This document shows positions 54,536 to 64,000 of a DNA stretch of 64,000 bases, piece after piece. The notes under the pieces were generated by a model, which was given only the letters and a program-made list of their open reading frames with translations, was not told where the DNA came from and ran no database searches. This stretch comes from Shinella pollutisoli (GTDB lineage: Bacteria; Pseudomonadota; Alphaproteobacteria; Rhizobiales; Rhizobiaceae): NCBI RefSeq assembly GCF_024609765.1, contig NZ_JANFDG010000002.1, positions 124,001 through 188,000 of the forward strand, in the 5' to 3' direction. Each line of letters opens with the position of its first letter. Within the stretch, counting starts at the first letter, position 1. Made by a program: the position numbers and the translations under genes.

Positions 54536-55798
54536 TCAAAGCTCCAGCTTGTCGATCATGGCCTGGGTGATGAGGCAGATGCCGTTGCCGGAGCGGCGGA
54601 AGCGCTTGGCGTCGAGCTCCGGGTCCTCGCCGACGACAAGACCTTCCGGAATGACCACGCCGCGGTCGATGACGACGTTCCTCAGCTGCGCGCGCCGGCC
54701 GATCAGCACGTCCGGCAGCACGACCGCGCCTTCGAGCCGCGCATAGGAATTCGCGCGCACGCCGGTGAAGAGCAGGCTGCGGTGCAGCGTCGAGCCGGAG
54801 ATGATGCAGTCGCCCGAGACGAGCGAGGAGATCGCCGAGCCGCGGCGGTTCTCGTCGTCATGGACGAACTTCGCCGGCGGCTTGATCTCGGCGAAGGTCC
54901 AGATCGGCCAGGAACTGTCGTAGATGTCGAGCTCGGGGGTGATGTCGGTGAGGTCGATGTTCGCCTGCCAGTAGGCGTCGACGGTGCCGACGTCGCGCCA
55001 GTAGGCCTCGCGCTCGAAGTCGGAGCGCACGCAGGAGGCGGTGAAGCGGTGGGCGACCGCCTTCCCGTTCTTGACGATGTAGGGGATGATGTCCTTGCCG
55101 AAGTCGCGGCTCGAATTCGGGTCCTCGGCGTCGCGGCGCAGCATCTCCATCAGGAACTTCGTGTGGAACACGTAGATGCCCATGGAGGCGAGCGCGAAGT
55201 CGGGATTGCCGGGAATGCCCGGCGGGTCGGCGGGCTTCTCGACGAAGTCGATGATCTGGTCCTTCTCGTCGACATGCATGACGCCGAAGCCGGTCGCCTC
55301 CATGCGCGGCACTTCCAGGCAGCCGATCGTCACCTCAGCGCCGGAATCGACGTGCTGTTGGAGCATCAGCTCGTAGTCCATTTTATAGATGTGGTCGCCG
55401 GCGAGGATGACCATGTATTCGACGCCGTAGTCCTCGATGATGTCGATGTTCTGGTAGACGGCGTCGGCGGTGCCCTCGTACCACTGCGTCTCGGAGACGC
55501 GCTGGCTCGCCGGCAGGATGTCGAAGCTCTCGTTGCGTTCCGGGCGGAAGAAGTTCCAGCCGCGCTGCAGGTGGCGGATCAGCGAGTGCGCCTTGTACTG
55601 GGTGGCGACGCCGATGCGGCGGATGCCGGAATTCAGCGCATTCGACAGCGCGAAGTCGATGATGCGCGCCTTGCCGCCGAAATAGACGGCCGGCTTGGCG
55701 CGCCGGTCGGTGAGTTCCTTCAGGCGGCTTCCTCGCCCGCCCGCAAGAACATAGGCCATCGCGTCACGGGCGAGGGGTTGATTCCGCTTCTGCTCCAT
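54536..55798 (-). CDS. glgC: Glucose-1-phosphate adenylyltransferase
   Basis: 420-residue ADP-glucose pyrophosphorylase, the committed and allosterically controlled step. N-terminal nucleotide motif [41 protein letters not shown], the substrate region, and C-terminal left-handed beta helix. Rhizobial GlgC are classically activated by fructose 6-phosphate and pyruvate. 22 bases after glgB. Confidence 0.96.
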   Translation of the reverse strand: MEQKRNQPLARDAMAYVLAGGRGSRLKELTDRRAKPAVYFGGKARIIDFALSNALNSGIRRIGVATQYKAHSLIRHLQRGWNFFRPERNESFDILPASQRVSETQWYEGTADAVYQNIDIIEDYGVEYMVILAGDHIYKMDYELMLQQHVDSGAEVTIGCLEVPRMEATGFGVMHVDEKDQIIDFVEKPADPPGIPGNPDFALASMGIYVFHTKFLMEMLRRDAEDPNSSRDFGKDIIPYIVKNGKAVAHRFTASCVRSDFEREAYWRDVGTVDAYWQANIDLTDITPELDIYDSSWPIWTFAEIKPPAKFVHDDENRRGSAISSLVSGDCIISGSTLHRSLLFTGVRANSYARLEGAVVLPDVLIGRRAQLRNVVIDRGVVIPEGLVVGEDPELDAKRFRRSGNGICLITQAMIDKLEL

Positions 55799-55820
55799 AG
55801 GTGTCCTCCCGACAGTCTGA

Positions 55821-58034
55821 TCATGTGTCCAGCTCGAACATCACCGTCGCCAGCGGCGGCAGGGTGATGGCGGCCAGGATCCTCTCGTTCCCGTGCTTGA
55901 CGGCCTCAACGGCGCCCCCGTTCCCCTTGCCGCTGCCGCCGTAGATCTCGGCGTCGGTGTTGAGGATCTCCCGCCAGCGGCCCTCCACCGGCAGCGGAAT
56001 CGCGTAGTTCTCCCGATAGACGGGCGTGAAGTTGGTGACGACGGCGACCGGCTTCTCGCCCGGCGCCTTGCGGAGCCACGCGAAGACGGAATTGTCGCGG
56101 TCGTCGGCGATCAGCCACTCGAAGCCCTCGCCCTCGCAATCACGGGCATGCAGCGCCGGCTTGGCGCGGTAGGTGCCGTTGAGATCGCGCACGAGGCGGC
56201 GCATGCCGGCATGCGCCGGATATTCGAGGAGGTTCCAGTCGAGCGCGCGCGCCTCGCTCCATTCCTGCCACTGCGCGAATTCCTGGCCCATGAACAGGAG
56301 CTTCTTGCCGGGATAGCCCCACATGAAGCCGTAATAGGCCCTGAGATTGGCGAACTTCTGCCAGTCGTCGCCGGTCATCTTGGCGATCAGCGAACCCTTG
56401 CCGTGCACTACCTCGTCATGGGAGAGCGGCAGCACGAAATTCTCCGTGAAGGCGTAGAGCAGGCCGAAGGTCATGTCGTTGTGGTGGAACTTGCGGTGCA
56501 CCGGCTCGCGCGAGAGATACTGCAGCGTGTCGTGCATGAAGCCCATGTTCCACTTGAAGCCGAAGCCGAGCCCGCCGGCATGCACCGGATGCGAGACCTT
56601 CGGCCAGGAGGTCGATTCCTCGGCGATCGTCAGGATGCCGGGATGAGCGGCATAGACATGGGCGTTCATCGACTGCAGGAAGCGGACGGCCTCCAGGTTC
56701 TCGTTGCCGCCGTATTCGTTCGGCACCCATTCGCCGTGCTTGCGCGAATAGTCGAGATAGAGCATCGAGGCCACCGCATCGACGCGCAGGCCGTCGAGGT
56801 GGAACTTCTCCGCCCAGTAGAGCGCGTTGTTGATGAGGTAGGCGAGCACCTCCTGCCGGCCGAAATTATAGATCGCCGTGTTCCAGTCGGGGTGGAAACC
56901 CTTGCGCGGGTCCTCGTGCTCGTAGAGCGCGGTGCCGTCGAATTCGCGAAGCCCATGTGCGTCGGTCGGGAAATGCGCCGGCACCCAGTCGAGGATGACG
57001 CCGAGACCGACCTTGTGGCAGCCGTTGACGAAGCGGGCGAAGCCCTCCGGCTCGCCGAAGCGGGCGGTCGGCGCATAGAGGCCGGTCGTCTGGTAGCCCC
57101 AGGACGGGTCGAAGGGATATTCCGAAATCGGCAGGAACTCGATGTGGGTGAAGCCCATGTCGACGCAATAGGGGATCAGCCGGTCGGCGAGCTCGTCCCA
57201 GGTGAGCATGCCGCCGTCGTCGTGACGCTGCCAGGAGGCGGCATGGACCTCGTAGATCGAGATCGGCTGGCGGCGGGCGTCCGCCTTGGCCCAATGGGCG
57301 AGATGCGCCTCGTCTTCCCATTCCTGCGCGATCTCGCCGGTCGTCATCGAGGCGTTGGCGGGGCGCAGCTCCGAGCGGCGGGCGAAGGGGTCGGCCTTGA
57401 GCGGCAGCACCTCGCCGTGGATGCCGACGATCTCGTACTTGTAGGCATGCCCCTCGGTGATGCCGGGCAGGAAGATCTCCCAGATGCCGGTGTCCCGGCG
57501 CAGCCGCATCGGATGGCGCCGGCCGTCCCAGTCGTTGAAATTGCCGACGACCGAGACGCGCCGGGCGTTCGGCGCCCAGACGGCGAAGTGGAAGCCCTCG
57601 ACGCCTTCCAGCGTCATCGGATGGGCGCCCATCTTGTCGAACAGGCGCAGGTGCGAGCCCTCGCGGATGTAGTAGTCGTCCATCGGCCCGAGCACGGGGC
57701 CGAAGCTGTAGGGGTCGATCGCGGTCCACTCGCCGCCGCGGTTGCGGGCGCGGTAGAGGATCGGCTGGCGCTTCTTCACCGAGACGATGCCTGCGAAGAC
57801 GCCGGCCGGATCGAGCCGGGTCAGCGTGCCGATCTCCTTGCCGGCGAGCGTCTCGGCGACGACCTCCTCGGCGCCGGGCAGGAAGCAGCGCGCGACGAAC
57901 CTGTCGCCCGCCGCGTGCAGGCCGAGGACGGAGAAGGGATCGGGATGCCGGCTTCCCAGAATTGCGTCTATGTCCGCTCTCGCCAGAAGCTCGGACGGCG
58001 TTTCCGTCGGGCCTTTCGTCGGCGATGCGGTCAT
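55821..58034 (-). CDS. glgB: 1,4-alpha-glucan branching enzyme
   Basis: 737-residue GH13 branching enzyme with N-terminal CBM48 module (about residues 25-220) and catalytic barrel. The nucleophile is in [18 protein letters not shown], the acid/base in [10 protein letters not shown], and the transition-state Asp in [15 protein letters not shown] 58034 overlaps the glgP stop (TGATG), so translation is coupled; a GTG one codon upstream is less likely. Confidence 0.95.
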   Translation of the reverse strand: MTASPTKGPTETPSELLARADIDAILGSRHPDPFSVLGLHAAGDRFVARCFLPGAEEVVAETLAGKEIGTLTRLDPAGVFAGIVSVKKRQPILYRARNRGGEWTAIDPYSFGPVLGPMDDYYIREGSHLRLFDKMGAHPMTLEGVEGFHFAVWAPNARRVSVVGNFNDWDGRRHPMRLRRDTGIWEIFLPGITEGHAYKYEIVGIHGEVLPLKADPFARRSELRPANASMTTGEIAQEWEDEAHLAHWAKADARRQPISIYEVHAASWQRHDDGGMLTWDELADRLIPYCVDMGFTHIEFLPISEYPFDPSWGYQTTGLYAPTARFGEPEGFARFVNGCHKVGLGVILDWVPAHFPTDAHGLREFDGTALYEHEDPRKGFHPDWNTAIYNFGRQEVLAYLINNALYWAEKFHLDGLRVDAVASMLYLDYSRKHGEWVPNEYGGNENLEAVRFLQSMNAHVYAAHPGILTIAEESTSWPKVSHPVHAGGLGFGFKWNMGFMHDTLQYLSREPVHRKFHHNDMTFGLLYAFTENFVLPLSHDEVVHGKGSLIAKMTGDDWQKFANLRAYYGFMWGYPGKKLLFMGQEFAQWQEWSEARALDWNLLEYPAHAGMRRLVRDLNGTYRAKPALHARDCEGEGFEWLIADDRDNSVFAWLRKAPGEKPVAVVTNFTPVYRENYAIPLPVEGRWREILNTDAEIYGGSGKGNGGAVEAVKHGNERILAAITLPPLATVMFELDT

Positions 58035-60493
58035 CACACTCTCCAGATTTCCTTGGCGTATTGGCGGATGGTGCGGTCGGAGGAGAACCAGCCCATGCGC
58101 GCGGTGTTGCGGATGGTCTTGGCGTACCAGGAGGCCTTGTCGGCCCAGATGGCGTCCACCTCGCGCTGCGCCTTCGCATAGGCGTCGAAGTCGGCGGCGA
58201 CCATGAACCAGTCATGGTTGTAGATGCCGTCGACGAGGCCGGCGAAGCGGTGCGGGTCGTCGGGCGAGAAGACGCCGGAGGAGATGGCCGACAGCGCCTG
58301 CGACAGCTCGCGCGAACCCTCGATGACGGCGCGGGGATTGTGGCCGTCGGCACGGACCTTGGCGACCTCCTCGGCCGTCATGCCGAAGATGACGATGTTG
58401 TCCTCGCCGACATGGTCGCGCATCTCGACATTGGCGCCGTCGAGCGTGCCGATCGTCAGCGCGCCGTTCAGCGCGAACTTCATGTTGCCGGTGCCCGACG
58501 CCTCCATGCCGGCGGTGGAGATCTGCTCGGAGAGGTCGGCGGCCGGCACCATGATCTCGGCGAGCGAGACGTTGTAGTTCGGCACGAAGACCACCTTGAG
58601 CAGGCCGCGCACGGAGGGATCGTTGTTGATCACCTTCGCCACGTCGTTGGCGAGCTTGATGATCAGCTTGGCGTTGTGGTAGCTCGGCGCCGCCTTGCCG
58701 GCGAACAGCTTCACACGCGGGACCCAGTCCAACTCGGGATGCGAGCGGATCTGGTCGTAGAGCGCCACGGCCTCGATGATGTTGAGCAACTGGCGCTTGT
58801 ATTCGTGGATGCGCTTGATCTGGATGTCGAACATGGCGGCCGGGTCGATGCGCACGCCCATGCGGCTGCCGACGAGATTGGCGAGCCGGTTCTTGTTCTC
58901 CCGCTTGATCGCGGCGAAGCGGGCTTGGAACTCGCGGTTCTCGGCGAAGCCGTCGAGCGCCTTCAGCGCCTCCAGGTCGTCCATGAAGGCATCGCCGATC
59001 GCCTCGCGGATCAGGCTGAACAGGCCGGGATTGCACTGCATTAGCCAGCGGCGCGGGGTGATGCCGTTGGTCTTGTTGTTGATGCGATCCGGATAGAGCT
59101 TGTGCAGGTCGGCGAAGACCGTCTCCTTCATCAGTTCCGTATGCAGCGCCGACACGCCGTTGATCGAATGCGAGCCGACGAAGGCGAGGTTGCCCATGCG
59201 CACGCGGCGCTCGCCCGATTCCTCGATCAGCGAGATGTTGCGGATGCCCTGGTCCTCGAAGCCCTTCTCCTTGCGCGCCTCGATGAGGATCTTGGCGTTG
59301 ACGGCGTAGACGATCTGCATGTGGCGCGGCAGCAGGCGCTCGAACAGCGGCACCGGCCAGCTCTCCAGCGCCTCCGGCAGCAGCGTGTGGTTGGTGTAGG
59401 AGAAGGTGCGGCGGGAAATGTCCCAGGCGGCGTCGAAGTCGAGCCCGTGCACGTCGGTGAGGAGGCGCACCAGCTCGGCGACGGAGACGGCCGGATGCGT
59501 GTCGTTGAGCTGGATGGCGACGGCGTCCGGCAGCGAGGTGAAATCCGGATATTGCTGCAGGTGGCGGCGCAGGATGTCCTGGAGCGATGCGGAGGAGAAG
59601 AAGAACTCCTGCCTGAGACGCAGCTCCTGGCCGGCGGGGGTCGCGTCGGCCGGATAGAGCACGCGCGTCAGGCTCTCGGCCTTGTTGCTCTCGCGCAGCG
59701 CGCCGATGTGGTCGCCGGCGTTGAAGGCTTCGAGCAGGATCGGGTCGATCGGGTTCGCCGCCCACAGCCGCAGCGTGTTGACGCGCTTGGCGCGCCAGCC
59801 GACGGCCGGCGTGTCGTAGGCGGTGGCGATGACGCGCTCGGCCGGCTTCCAGACGAAGCGCTGCTTGTCCTCGCCGATGGCGATCGTCTCGACCGAGCCG
59901 CCGAAGCCGATCTCGTAGGAGCTCTCGCGGCGCTCGAATTCCCAGGGGTTGCCGTGGGCGAGCCAGGTCTCCGGCAGCTCGACCTGCCAGCCGTCCGCCA
60001 TCTGCTGGCGGAACAGGCCGTGGACGTAGCGGATGCCGTAGCCGTAGGCCGGCACGTCGACGGTCGCCATGCTCTCGATGAAACAGGCGGCGAGCCGGCC
60101 GAGGCCGCCGTTGCCGAGGGCCGCGTCCGGCTCGATCTCGGCGATGACGTCGATGTCGACGCCGAGCGAGGCGAGCGCGTGGCGCATCTCGTCCATGATG
60201 CCGATATTGGTCATGGCGTCGCGCATCAGCCGGCCGATCAGAAATTCCAGCGAGAGATAGTAGACGCGCTTTGCGCCCGTCGCATAGGTGCGCCGGGTGG
60301 AGTCCATCCACTTGTCGGTGATGCGGTCGCGCGCGACGAGGATGGCGGCCGTCAGCCAGTCGTGCGGCTTGGCGACGTTGGGGTCCTTGCCGATGCGGTA
60401 TTTCAGGCGTTCGAGGATTTCCGTCGCAAGCTGTTCGCGATCCGACGACCGGGGGGCGGGGGCGAGGTCGTTTGTGGATACCCGGTTCATCAT
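58034..60493 (-). CDS. glgP: Glycogen phosphorylase
   Basis: 819-residue GT35 enzyme releasing glucose 1-phosphate. The PLP-lysine motif EASGTGNMKFALNGALTIGTLDGANVEM is intact, with LGNGGLGRLAACFIESMAT and TNGITPRRWL. First gene of the operon glgP-B-C-A-pgm-X. Two adjacent ATG codons (60493 and 60490) could start it. Confidence 0.95.
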   Translation of the reverse strand: MMNRVSTNDLAPAPRSSDREQLATEILERLKYRIGKDPNVAKPHDWLTAAILVARDRITDKWMDSTRRTYATGAKRVYYLSLEFLIGRLMRDAMTNIGIMDEMRHALASLGVDIDVIAEIEPDAALGNGGLGRLAACFIESMATVDVPAYGYGIRYVHGLFRQQMADGWQVELPETWLAHGNPWEFERRESSYEIGFGGSVETIAIGEDKQRFVWKPAERVIATAYDTPAVGWRAKRVNTLRLWAANPIDPILLEAFNAGDHIGALRESNKAESLTRVLYPADATPAGQELRLRQEFFFSSASLQDILRRHLQQYPDFTSLPDAVAIQLNDTHPAVSVAELVRLLTDVHGLDFDAAWDISRRTFSYTNHTLLPEALESWPVPLFERLLPRHMQIVYAVNAKILIEARKEKGFEDQGIRNISLIEESGERRVRMGNLAFVGSHSINGVSALHTELMKETVFADLHKLYPDRINNKTNGITPRRWLMQCNPGLFSLIREAIGDAFMDDLEALKALDGFAENREFQARFAAIKRENKNRLANLVGSRMGVRIDPAAMFDIQIKRIHEYKRQLLNIIEAVALYDQIRSHPELDWVPRVKLFAGKAAPSYHNAKLIIKLANDVAKVINNDPSVRGLLKVVFVPNYNVSLAEIMVPAADLSEQISTAGMEASGTGNMKFALNGALTIGTLDGANVEMRDHVGEDNIVIFGMTAEEVAKVRADGHNPRAVIEGSRELSQALSAISSGVFSPDDPHRFAGLVDGIYNHDWFMVAADFDAYAKAQREVDAIWADKASWYAKTIRNTARMGWFSSDRTIRQYAKEIWRV

Positions 60494-60570
60494 CGGCTCG
60501 CTTCGCCCCTTATTTTCTCTTCGATCGCCGACGCGAAAATCGACTTTAAATCAATTAATGCATCTATCCG

Positions 60571-60578
60571 AAGCGCTT
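60571..60578. promoter_or_regulatory. LacI-type core site upstream of the glycogen operon
   Basis: AAGCGCTT inside CGAAGCGCTTGC, 78 bases upstream of glgP in an AT-rich stretch; short, and only a weak match to LacI-family sites. The rest of 60494-60700 holds no gene. Confidence 0.25.
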
Positions 60579-60644
60579 GCAATATGCCTTTTCAAGAAAG
60601 CCTGTGTGCGCCGGACGCATGGCGGGAAGAGCCGCGGCGACGAC

Positions 60645-60680
60645 GGAAAGGCCCGCCGACGCGGGCTGCGTGGCGGGCCT
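60645..60680 (-). terminator. Terminator of the TadG-like gene
   Basis: A 9-bp perfect stem (60649-60657 with 60672-60680) and 14-base loop, with a TTT-containing tail on the minus strand, 28 bases after the stop. Confidence 0.6.
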
Positions 60681-60707
60681 CGAGCGGGCGGAACGGCCGG
60701 TCTGCGG

Positions 60708-61901
60708 TCACTTCGTCAGGCGGGACACCACGGCGGAAGTGCGCTCGCCGATCGCCTTGAAGGCCTTGACGAGGGCGGCCATATCCTCCGCCTCGAAATA
60801 GTGGCTGGCGCTCGTCGCGCAGTATTTCAGAAGCTCCTGGCCGCGGTCCGGCGCCATGAAGGCGACGGTGTAGACCTCGATCTTGTCGTTGCGGGCATTG
60901 TCGCAGATGGTCTTGGTCTTGGTGTCGTCCGACTTGTTGTTGTTGTCGCCGTCGGTCATGAAGACGATGTATTTCGTCGGGACCTGGCCGTTCTTGTTCT
61001 TGTGGGCGGTGTTCTCGGAGGCTTCCTTGAGCTTCTCGTAGGCCGTCTTCATCGCCCCCGTCGAGGCCGTGCCGCCGTCGGCGACGAGGTTGTTCACGTA
61101 GGTGAGGGCGGTGGACACGCCCCAGTCGAGCGTGGTCGGCGTGTAGGAGTAGAGGTCATAGGAGACGGCGGCGGTGCGGACGTAGGTCTTCGTCGGGTCC
61201 GCCACCGTGAGCTGGGTGAAGAGGCTTGCGACCGCGAGCTTCAGCGCGGCCATCTTCGGGATGTAGCAGGGGCTCGACGGCGAGACCTTCTTGCCCCAGT
61301 TCTTCTCCGTCCAGTTGATGCAGGAGGAGACCGACGTGTCCTTCTCGTTGGTGATCCAGGCCATCGAGCCCGACTTGTCGAGCACGAGGAACATCGACAG
61401 CGCGTTCTTCGATTCCGTGGCGCTTTCGGCCGTGCTCTTCGAGGTCAGGGTCGCCGAGGTCTGGCCGAGCAGCCGGGTGAAGGCGTTGAACTCGAGCGTG
61501 TGGTTCATCGACACCTCGACCTTGAACGACTTGCCGGTGCCGACCAGCGCCTTCTCGGTGATGTCGATGAGGGTCTCGGATTCAATGTCGTTCTCGTCCT
61601 TGGAGCTGCTGTCGACCGTGTTGCCGCCATGCACCTGCGTCTTGAGGAAGCGAAGCGCGACCAGCCTCGCCTCCGTCGCCGTCATGCCGTCGTTGGCGAG
61701 GGCGGAGGCGGCCGCGAGCGCCGCCGAATCCGTCGCGTCCTGAAGGGCCGCCTTGGTCATGACCATGTTGGTCAGATCCATCGCCACCCCGCCTGCCGCG
61801 AGCATGATCGGGAAGATGATGGCGGTCATCATCGAGAAGTTCCCGAAGCGGTCGCTCAGGAAACGGGAACCCAATGTCCGTTTTTGCGCATTCTTCGTCA
61901 T
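60708..61901 (-). CDS. TadE/TadG-like pilus-assembly protein with von Willebrand A domain
   Basis: 397-residue protein. N-terminal TadE/G-like helix (FLSDRFGNFSMMTAIIFPIMLAAGGVAMDLTNMVMTKAALQDATDSAALAAA), then a periplasmic vWA domain with metal-ion (MIDAS) residues DKSGSM (in LVLDKSGSM), KYIVFMTDGDNNN and an acidic strand. Rhizobia carry several stand-alone copies; here no other tad gene is near. Probably adhesion or Flp pilus tip related. Confidence 0.85.
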   Translation of the reverse strand: MTKNAQKRTLGSRFLSDRFGNFSMMTAIIFPIMLAAGGVAMDLTNMVMTKAALQDATDSAALAAASALANDGMTATEARLVALRFLKTQVHGGNTVDSSSKDENDIESETLIDITEKALVGTGKSFKVEVSMNHTLEFNAFTRLLGQTSATLTSKSTAESATESKNALSMFLVLDKSGSMAWITNEKDTSVSSCINWTEKNWGKKVSPSSPCYIPKMAALKLAVASLFTQLTVADPTKTYVRTAAVSYDLYSYTPTTLDWGVSTALTYVNNLVADGGTASTGAMKTAYEKLKEASENTAHKNKNGQVPTKYIVFMTDGDNNNKSDDTKTKTICDNARNDKIEVYTVAFMAPDRGQELLKYCATSASHYFEAEDMAALVKAFKAIGERTSAVVSRLTK

Positions 61902-62051
61902 GAGGAATCTTCCGCCATTGTCGTCACGTGGGCGAAAGCTACCAGCGAAGTGTTATTTAACGGTTCGGCTGCGTGGTATAGTTTTCGTAAAATTGCGCGC
62001 GTCCCGCAAATCCGGCGCTTGTCGTTGTTTACAAACGGGATTTTTCTCCGC

Positions 62052-62939
62052 TCAGGCCGTCTGGCGCACGGGGATGACGTCGACGGCCTGGGTGGTCTTG
62101 TGCTGGCCGTAGCCCTTCAGCACGCCGATGACGGGCGCGACGTCCGCATAGTCGCGGCCATGGGCGACGACGATGTGGTCGGAGCCGGAGGGCATGTCGT
62201 TGGTCGGGTCGAGCTCCATCCAGCCGTTGACGCGCCCGCACCAGAAGCGCACCCAGGCATGCATGGCGTCCGCGCCTTCGAGCCGCTCCTTGCCGGGCGG
62301 CGGGATCGTGCGCAGGAAGCCGCTGACATAGCCGGCCGGGATGCCGAGGCTGCGCAGCGCCACGATCATGACATGGCTGAAATCCTGGCAGACGCCGCGC
62401 TTCAGGCGGAAGGCCTCGCGCGGCGTGGTGTCGACGCTCGTCGCCTTGGTATCGTAGGTGAAGTCGGCATGGATGCGCGCGCAGATCGCCGTCGCCGCGG
62501 CGCGGATCGTCATGTCGGGCGTGACGATCGCGCGGGCGTAGTCGGAAATCTCCGGGCAGGCGGGCAGGCGGGGGCTCGCGCCCGTGTAGTGGTGCGGCGC
62601 GCCGGCGTCGAGCGACCAGTAGCCGGCGATATCCTCGGCGAGGCCGGAGACCGGGGGCGAGAAGTCGGCGGCCGGCTCCGGCGTCTCGACATGGACGCGG
62701 GCCTGCATACGGATGTCGAGCCGGTCGTGCGGGCTGCGGAAGAGGATCGAGCTCATCGGGTTGTCGAAGAAGTCCGTCCGGTCGGCGCGCTCGCCGGGCG
62801 CCGGATCGACGGACAGCGCGCCGGCGACGAGACGCTGGCGGCCGGGGATGGAGAGCGGCAGCACGCGCACCATGTGGCGGCCGCCGGAAACGGGCGTGTC
62901 GTAGCGGTAGCCGATGGTGAGGTTCACGTCGTAGAGCAT
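62052..62939 (-). CDS. Transglutaminase-like cysteine protease family protein
   Basis: 295-residue protein: N-terminal beta sandwich (bact_transglu_N, MLYDVNLTIGYRYDTPVSGGRHMVRVLPL) and a papain-like transglutaminase core with the triad C184 (GVCQDFSHV), H227 (AMHAWVRF) and D244 (LDPTND). It lies 17 bases after the ATP-grasp/alpha-E gene on the same strand. Such triads of genes are conserved but uncharacterised; a peptide-ligation or -cleaving role is predicted computationally. Confidence 0.88.
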   Translation of the reverse strand: MLYDVNLTIGYRYDTPVSGGRHMVRVLPLSIPGRQRLVAGALSVDPAPGERADRTDFFDNPMSSILFRSPHDRLDIRMQARVHVETPEPAADFSPPVSGLAEDIAGYWSLDAGAPHHYTGASPRLPACPEISDYARAIVTPDMTIRAAATAICARIHADFTYDTKATSVDTTPREAFRLKRGVCQDFSHVMIVALRSLGIPAGYVSGFLRTIPPPGKERLEGADAMHAWVRFWCGRVNGWMELDPTNDMPSGSDHIVVAHGRDYADVAPVIGVLKGYGQHKTTQAVDVIPVRQTA

Positions 62940-62956
62940 ATGCCGGTTGCCTCCGC

Positions 62957-64000
62957 TCAGCCGAGATAGGTCTGGCCGAGGATATCGGAAAGCCGTTCCA
63001 GCTCGGTCTCGAAACGGCCGTAGATCCTGTCGCTCATCCCTTCCGGCGTCATCACGGCGAGCCCGGCATGGAGCCGCATCGCCTCGCGGTAGAAGGGCGA
63101 CATCTGGCCGTTGACGAAGGCGTTCGGAAGCTGCTCGACCTCGTTCTTGATCTCGTTCAGCTGGTAGAGGACAGAGCGCGGGTTGAGCGGATCGAGCGCA
63201 AGCAGGTCGGTGACGGTGAGCCGCGCCGTCGCCACCGCGTAGCGTCGCCTGTGGGTCATGACGCTGTCGCCGATTTCCAGCAGCATGTCGAGCGCGCCGT
63301 CGGGCGCGTCCTCGCCGGACAGGTGGCCCAGGAGCCGCGTCATGTGCAGGCCGCGCTCCAGGTAGCGGCCGATCGACAGGAAGCGCCAGCCGGTGAAGCG
63401 GTACATGTTCTCGTGCACGAGGCCGGCGAAGCCGGCGAGCTTGCGCAAGAGCACCGTCATGGCCCGTGTGGCGTCGTCGCCGGGCTCGATGCTGGTGTGG
63501 AAGCGGCGGGCGGTCTTCGACAGGTCGTTGAGCGCCAGCCAGCCGTCCGGCGAGAAGCGGTCGCGGATGGCGCTCGCCGAGAAGACGGCGCTGTCGATGT
63601 TGCGGATGAGGCTGGTCGGCACGGGTTCGGCCGTGTCGATGTCGAGGGCGTCGAGGTAGCGTGTGACGTCCTTGAGGAGCGGCTGCCCGGGATCGGCATA
63701 TTCGGCGTAGCGGCCGTGCCAGGCGCGCAGGATGCGCAGCGCCCCCTCCGCCCGCTCGATGTAGCGGCCGAGCCAGAACAGGTTGTCGGCCGCCCGGCTC
63801 GGCAGGCTGCCCGGCATGGTGCGGGTGAAGTTCCTGTCGGCCGGCAGCAGCGTCGAGCGTTCGACCGGCCGGGGACTGACGATCCAGACGTCGGCGGCCG
63901 AGCCGCCCCGCTGCATGGCGATCGCCGCCACGTCGTCGCCGGCGCCGATGCGGGCGAAGCCGCCCGGCATGATCTGCCAGCCGTCGCGGGTGCGGGCGGC
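62957..64000 (-). CDS. Circularly permuted ATP-grasp / alpha-E fusion protein, C-terminal part
   Basis: The frame is open to the right edge: the 348 codons start AARTRDGWQIMPGGFARIG. The first 45 residues match the C-terminal end of circularly permuted ATP-grasp (CP_ATPgrasp) proteins. From MPGSLPSRAADNLFWLGRYIERAEGALRILRAW the rest is the all-helical alpha-E (DUF403) domain, about 300 residues. The two modules are usually encoded as separate genes; here they are joined. Function is unknown: a peptide ligase is predicted. Its 5' end lies outside. Confidence 0.85.
   Translation of the reverse strand, partial: AARTRDGWQIMPGGFARIGAGDDVAAIAMQRGGSAADVWIVSPRPVERSTLLPADRNFTRTMPGSLPSRAADNLFWLGRYIERAEGALRILRAWHGRYAEYADPGQPLLKDVTRYLDALDIDTAEPVPTSLIRNIDSAVFSASAIRDRFSPDGWLALNDLSKTARRFHTSIEPGDDATRAMTVLLRKLAGFAGLVHENMYRFTGWRFLSIGRYLERGLHMTRLLGHLSGEDAPDGALDMLLEIGDSVMTHRRRYAVATARLTVTDLLALDPLNPRSVLYQLNEIKNEVEQLPNAFVNGQMSPFYREAMRLHAGLAVMTPEGMSDRIYGRFETELERLSDILGQTYLG

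Overview
The window looks like chromosome of a GC-rich alphaproteobacterium, most probably Rhizobiaceae (Rhizobium, Agrobacterium, Shinella or Ensifer type). This rests on gene content: a glycogen operon in the order glgP-glgB-glgC-glgA-pgm-glgX, a sarcosine oxidase operon soxBDAG, a split transhydrogenase pntAA-pntAB-pntB preceded by an alphaproteobacterial aa3 oxidase subunit-IV-like protein, an ornithine decarboxylase with a long structured leader like the alphaproteobacterial speF motif, a CtrA-type box, and dispersed palindromic repeats resembling rhizobial mosaic (RIME-like) elements. No tRNA, rRNA, insertion sequence, prophage or CRISPR array was seen; codon use looks uniform and the region reads as ordinary core plus sugar-catabolic chromosome.

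Layout. 1-7.3 kb: gltX (cut by the left edge), an SLC13-type permease, a TerC protein, and a TetR repressor divergent from an EmrAB-type drug efflux pair with two matching operators. 7.4-17.1 kb: carbohydrate block with a LacI regulator, xylB and xylA, a soluble globin-coupled chemoreceptor, a sugar isomerase/epimerase plus a Gfo/Idh/MocA dehydrogenase, and a GH1 beta-glucosidase behind a 16-bp palindrome. 17.1-24 kb: repeats, tRNA hydroxylase trhO, a CYTH protein, KDPG aldolase, a DUF533 protein, an acetyltransferase, a NicO metal exporter with its DUF1007 partner (a repeat lies inside the 5' end of the NicO frame), and a LysR regulator.

24-34 kb: the decarboxylase with its riboswitch-like leader, small enzymes, a CobW-family metallochaperone translationally coupled to a WD40 protein, a creatininase-family hydrolase, MarR and LacI regulators, a 2-hydroxyacid dehydrogenase, an Inh-like periplasmic protein, and a PuuD-like glutamine amidotransferase with an operator array. 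34.5-43.3 kb: a GGDEF-EAL membrane protein with an altered GGDEF motif, a FeeM-like N-acyltransferase behind a CtrA-type box, the transhydrogenase operon, an AbrB/PIN toxin-antitoxin pair with an 11-bp inverted-repeat operator, a TPR lipoprotein and rpsU.

43.6-64 kb: soxBDAG (sarcosine to methylene-THF), a MaoC hydratase, the six-gene glycogen operon, a TadG-like pilus protein with a von Willebrand domain, and the start of an uncharacterised cluster (transglutaminase plus an ATP-grasp/alpha-E fusion) that runs off the right edge. The strongest leads for something not fully understood are the decarboxylase leader (24.16-24.57 kb), the repeat inside the nickel exporter gene, the CtrA-box/c-di-GMP/acyltransferase neighbourhood at 34.6-37.8 kb, and the transglutaminase/ATP-grasp cluster at the right edge.
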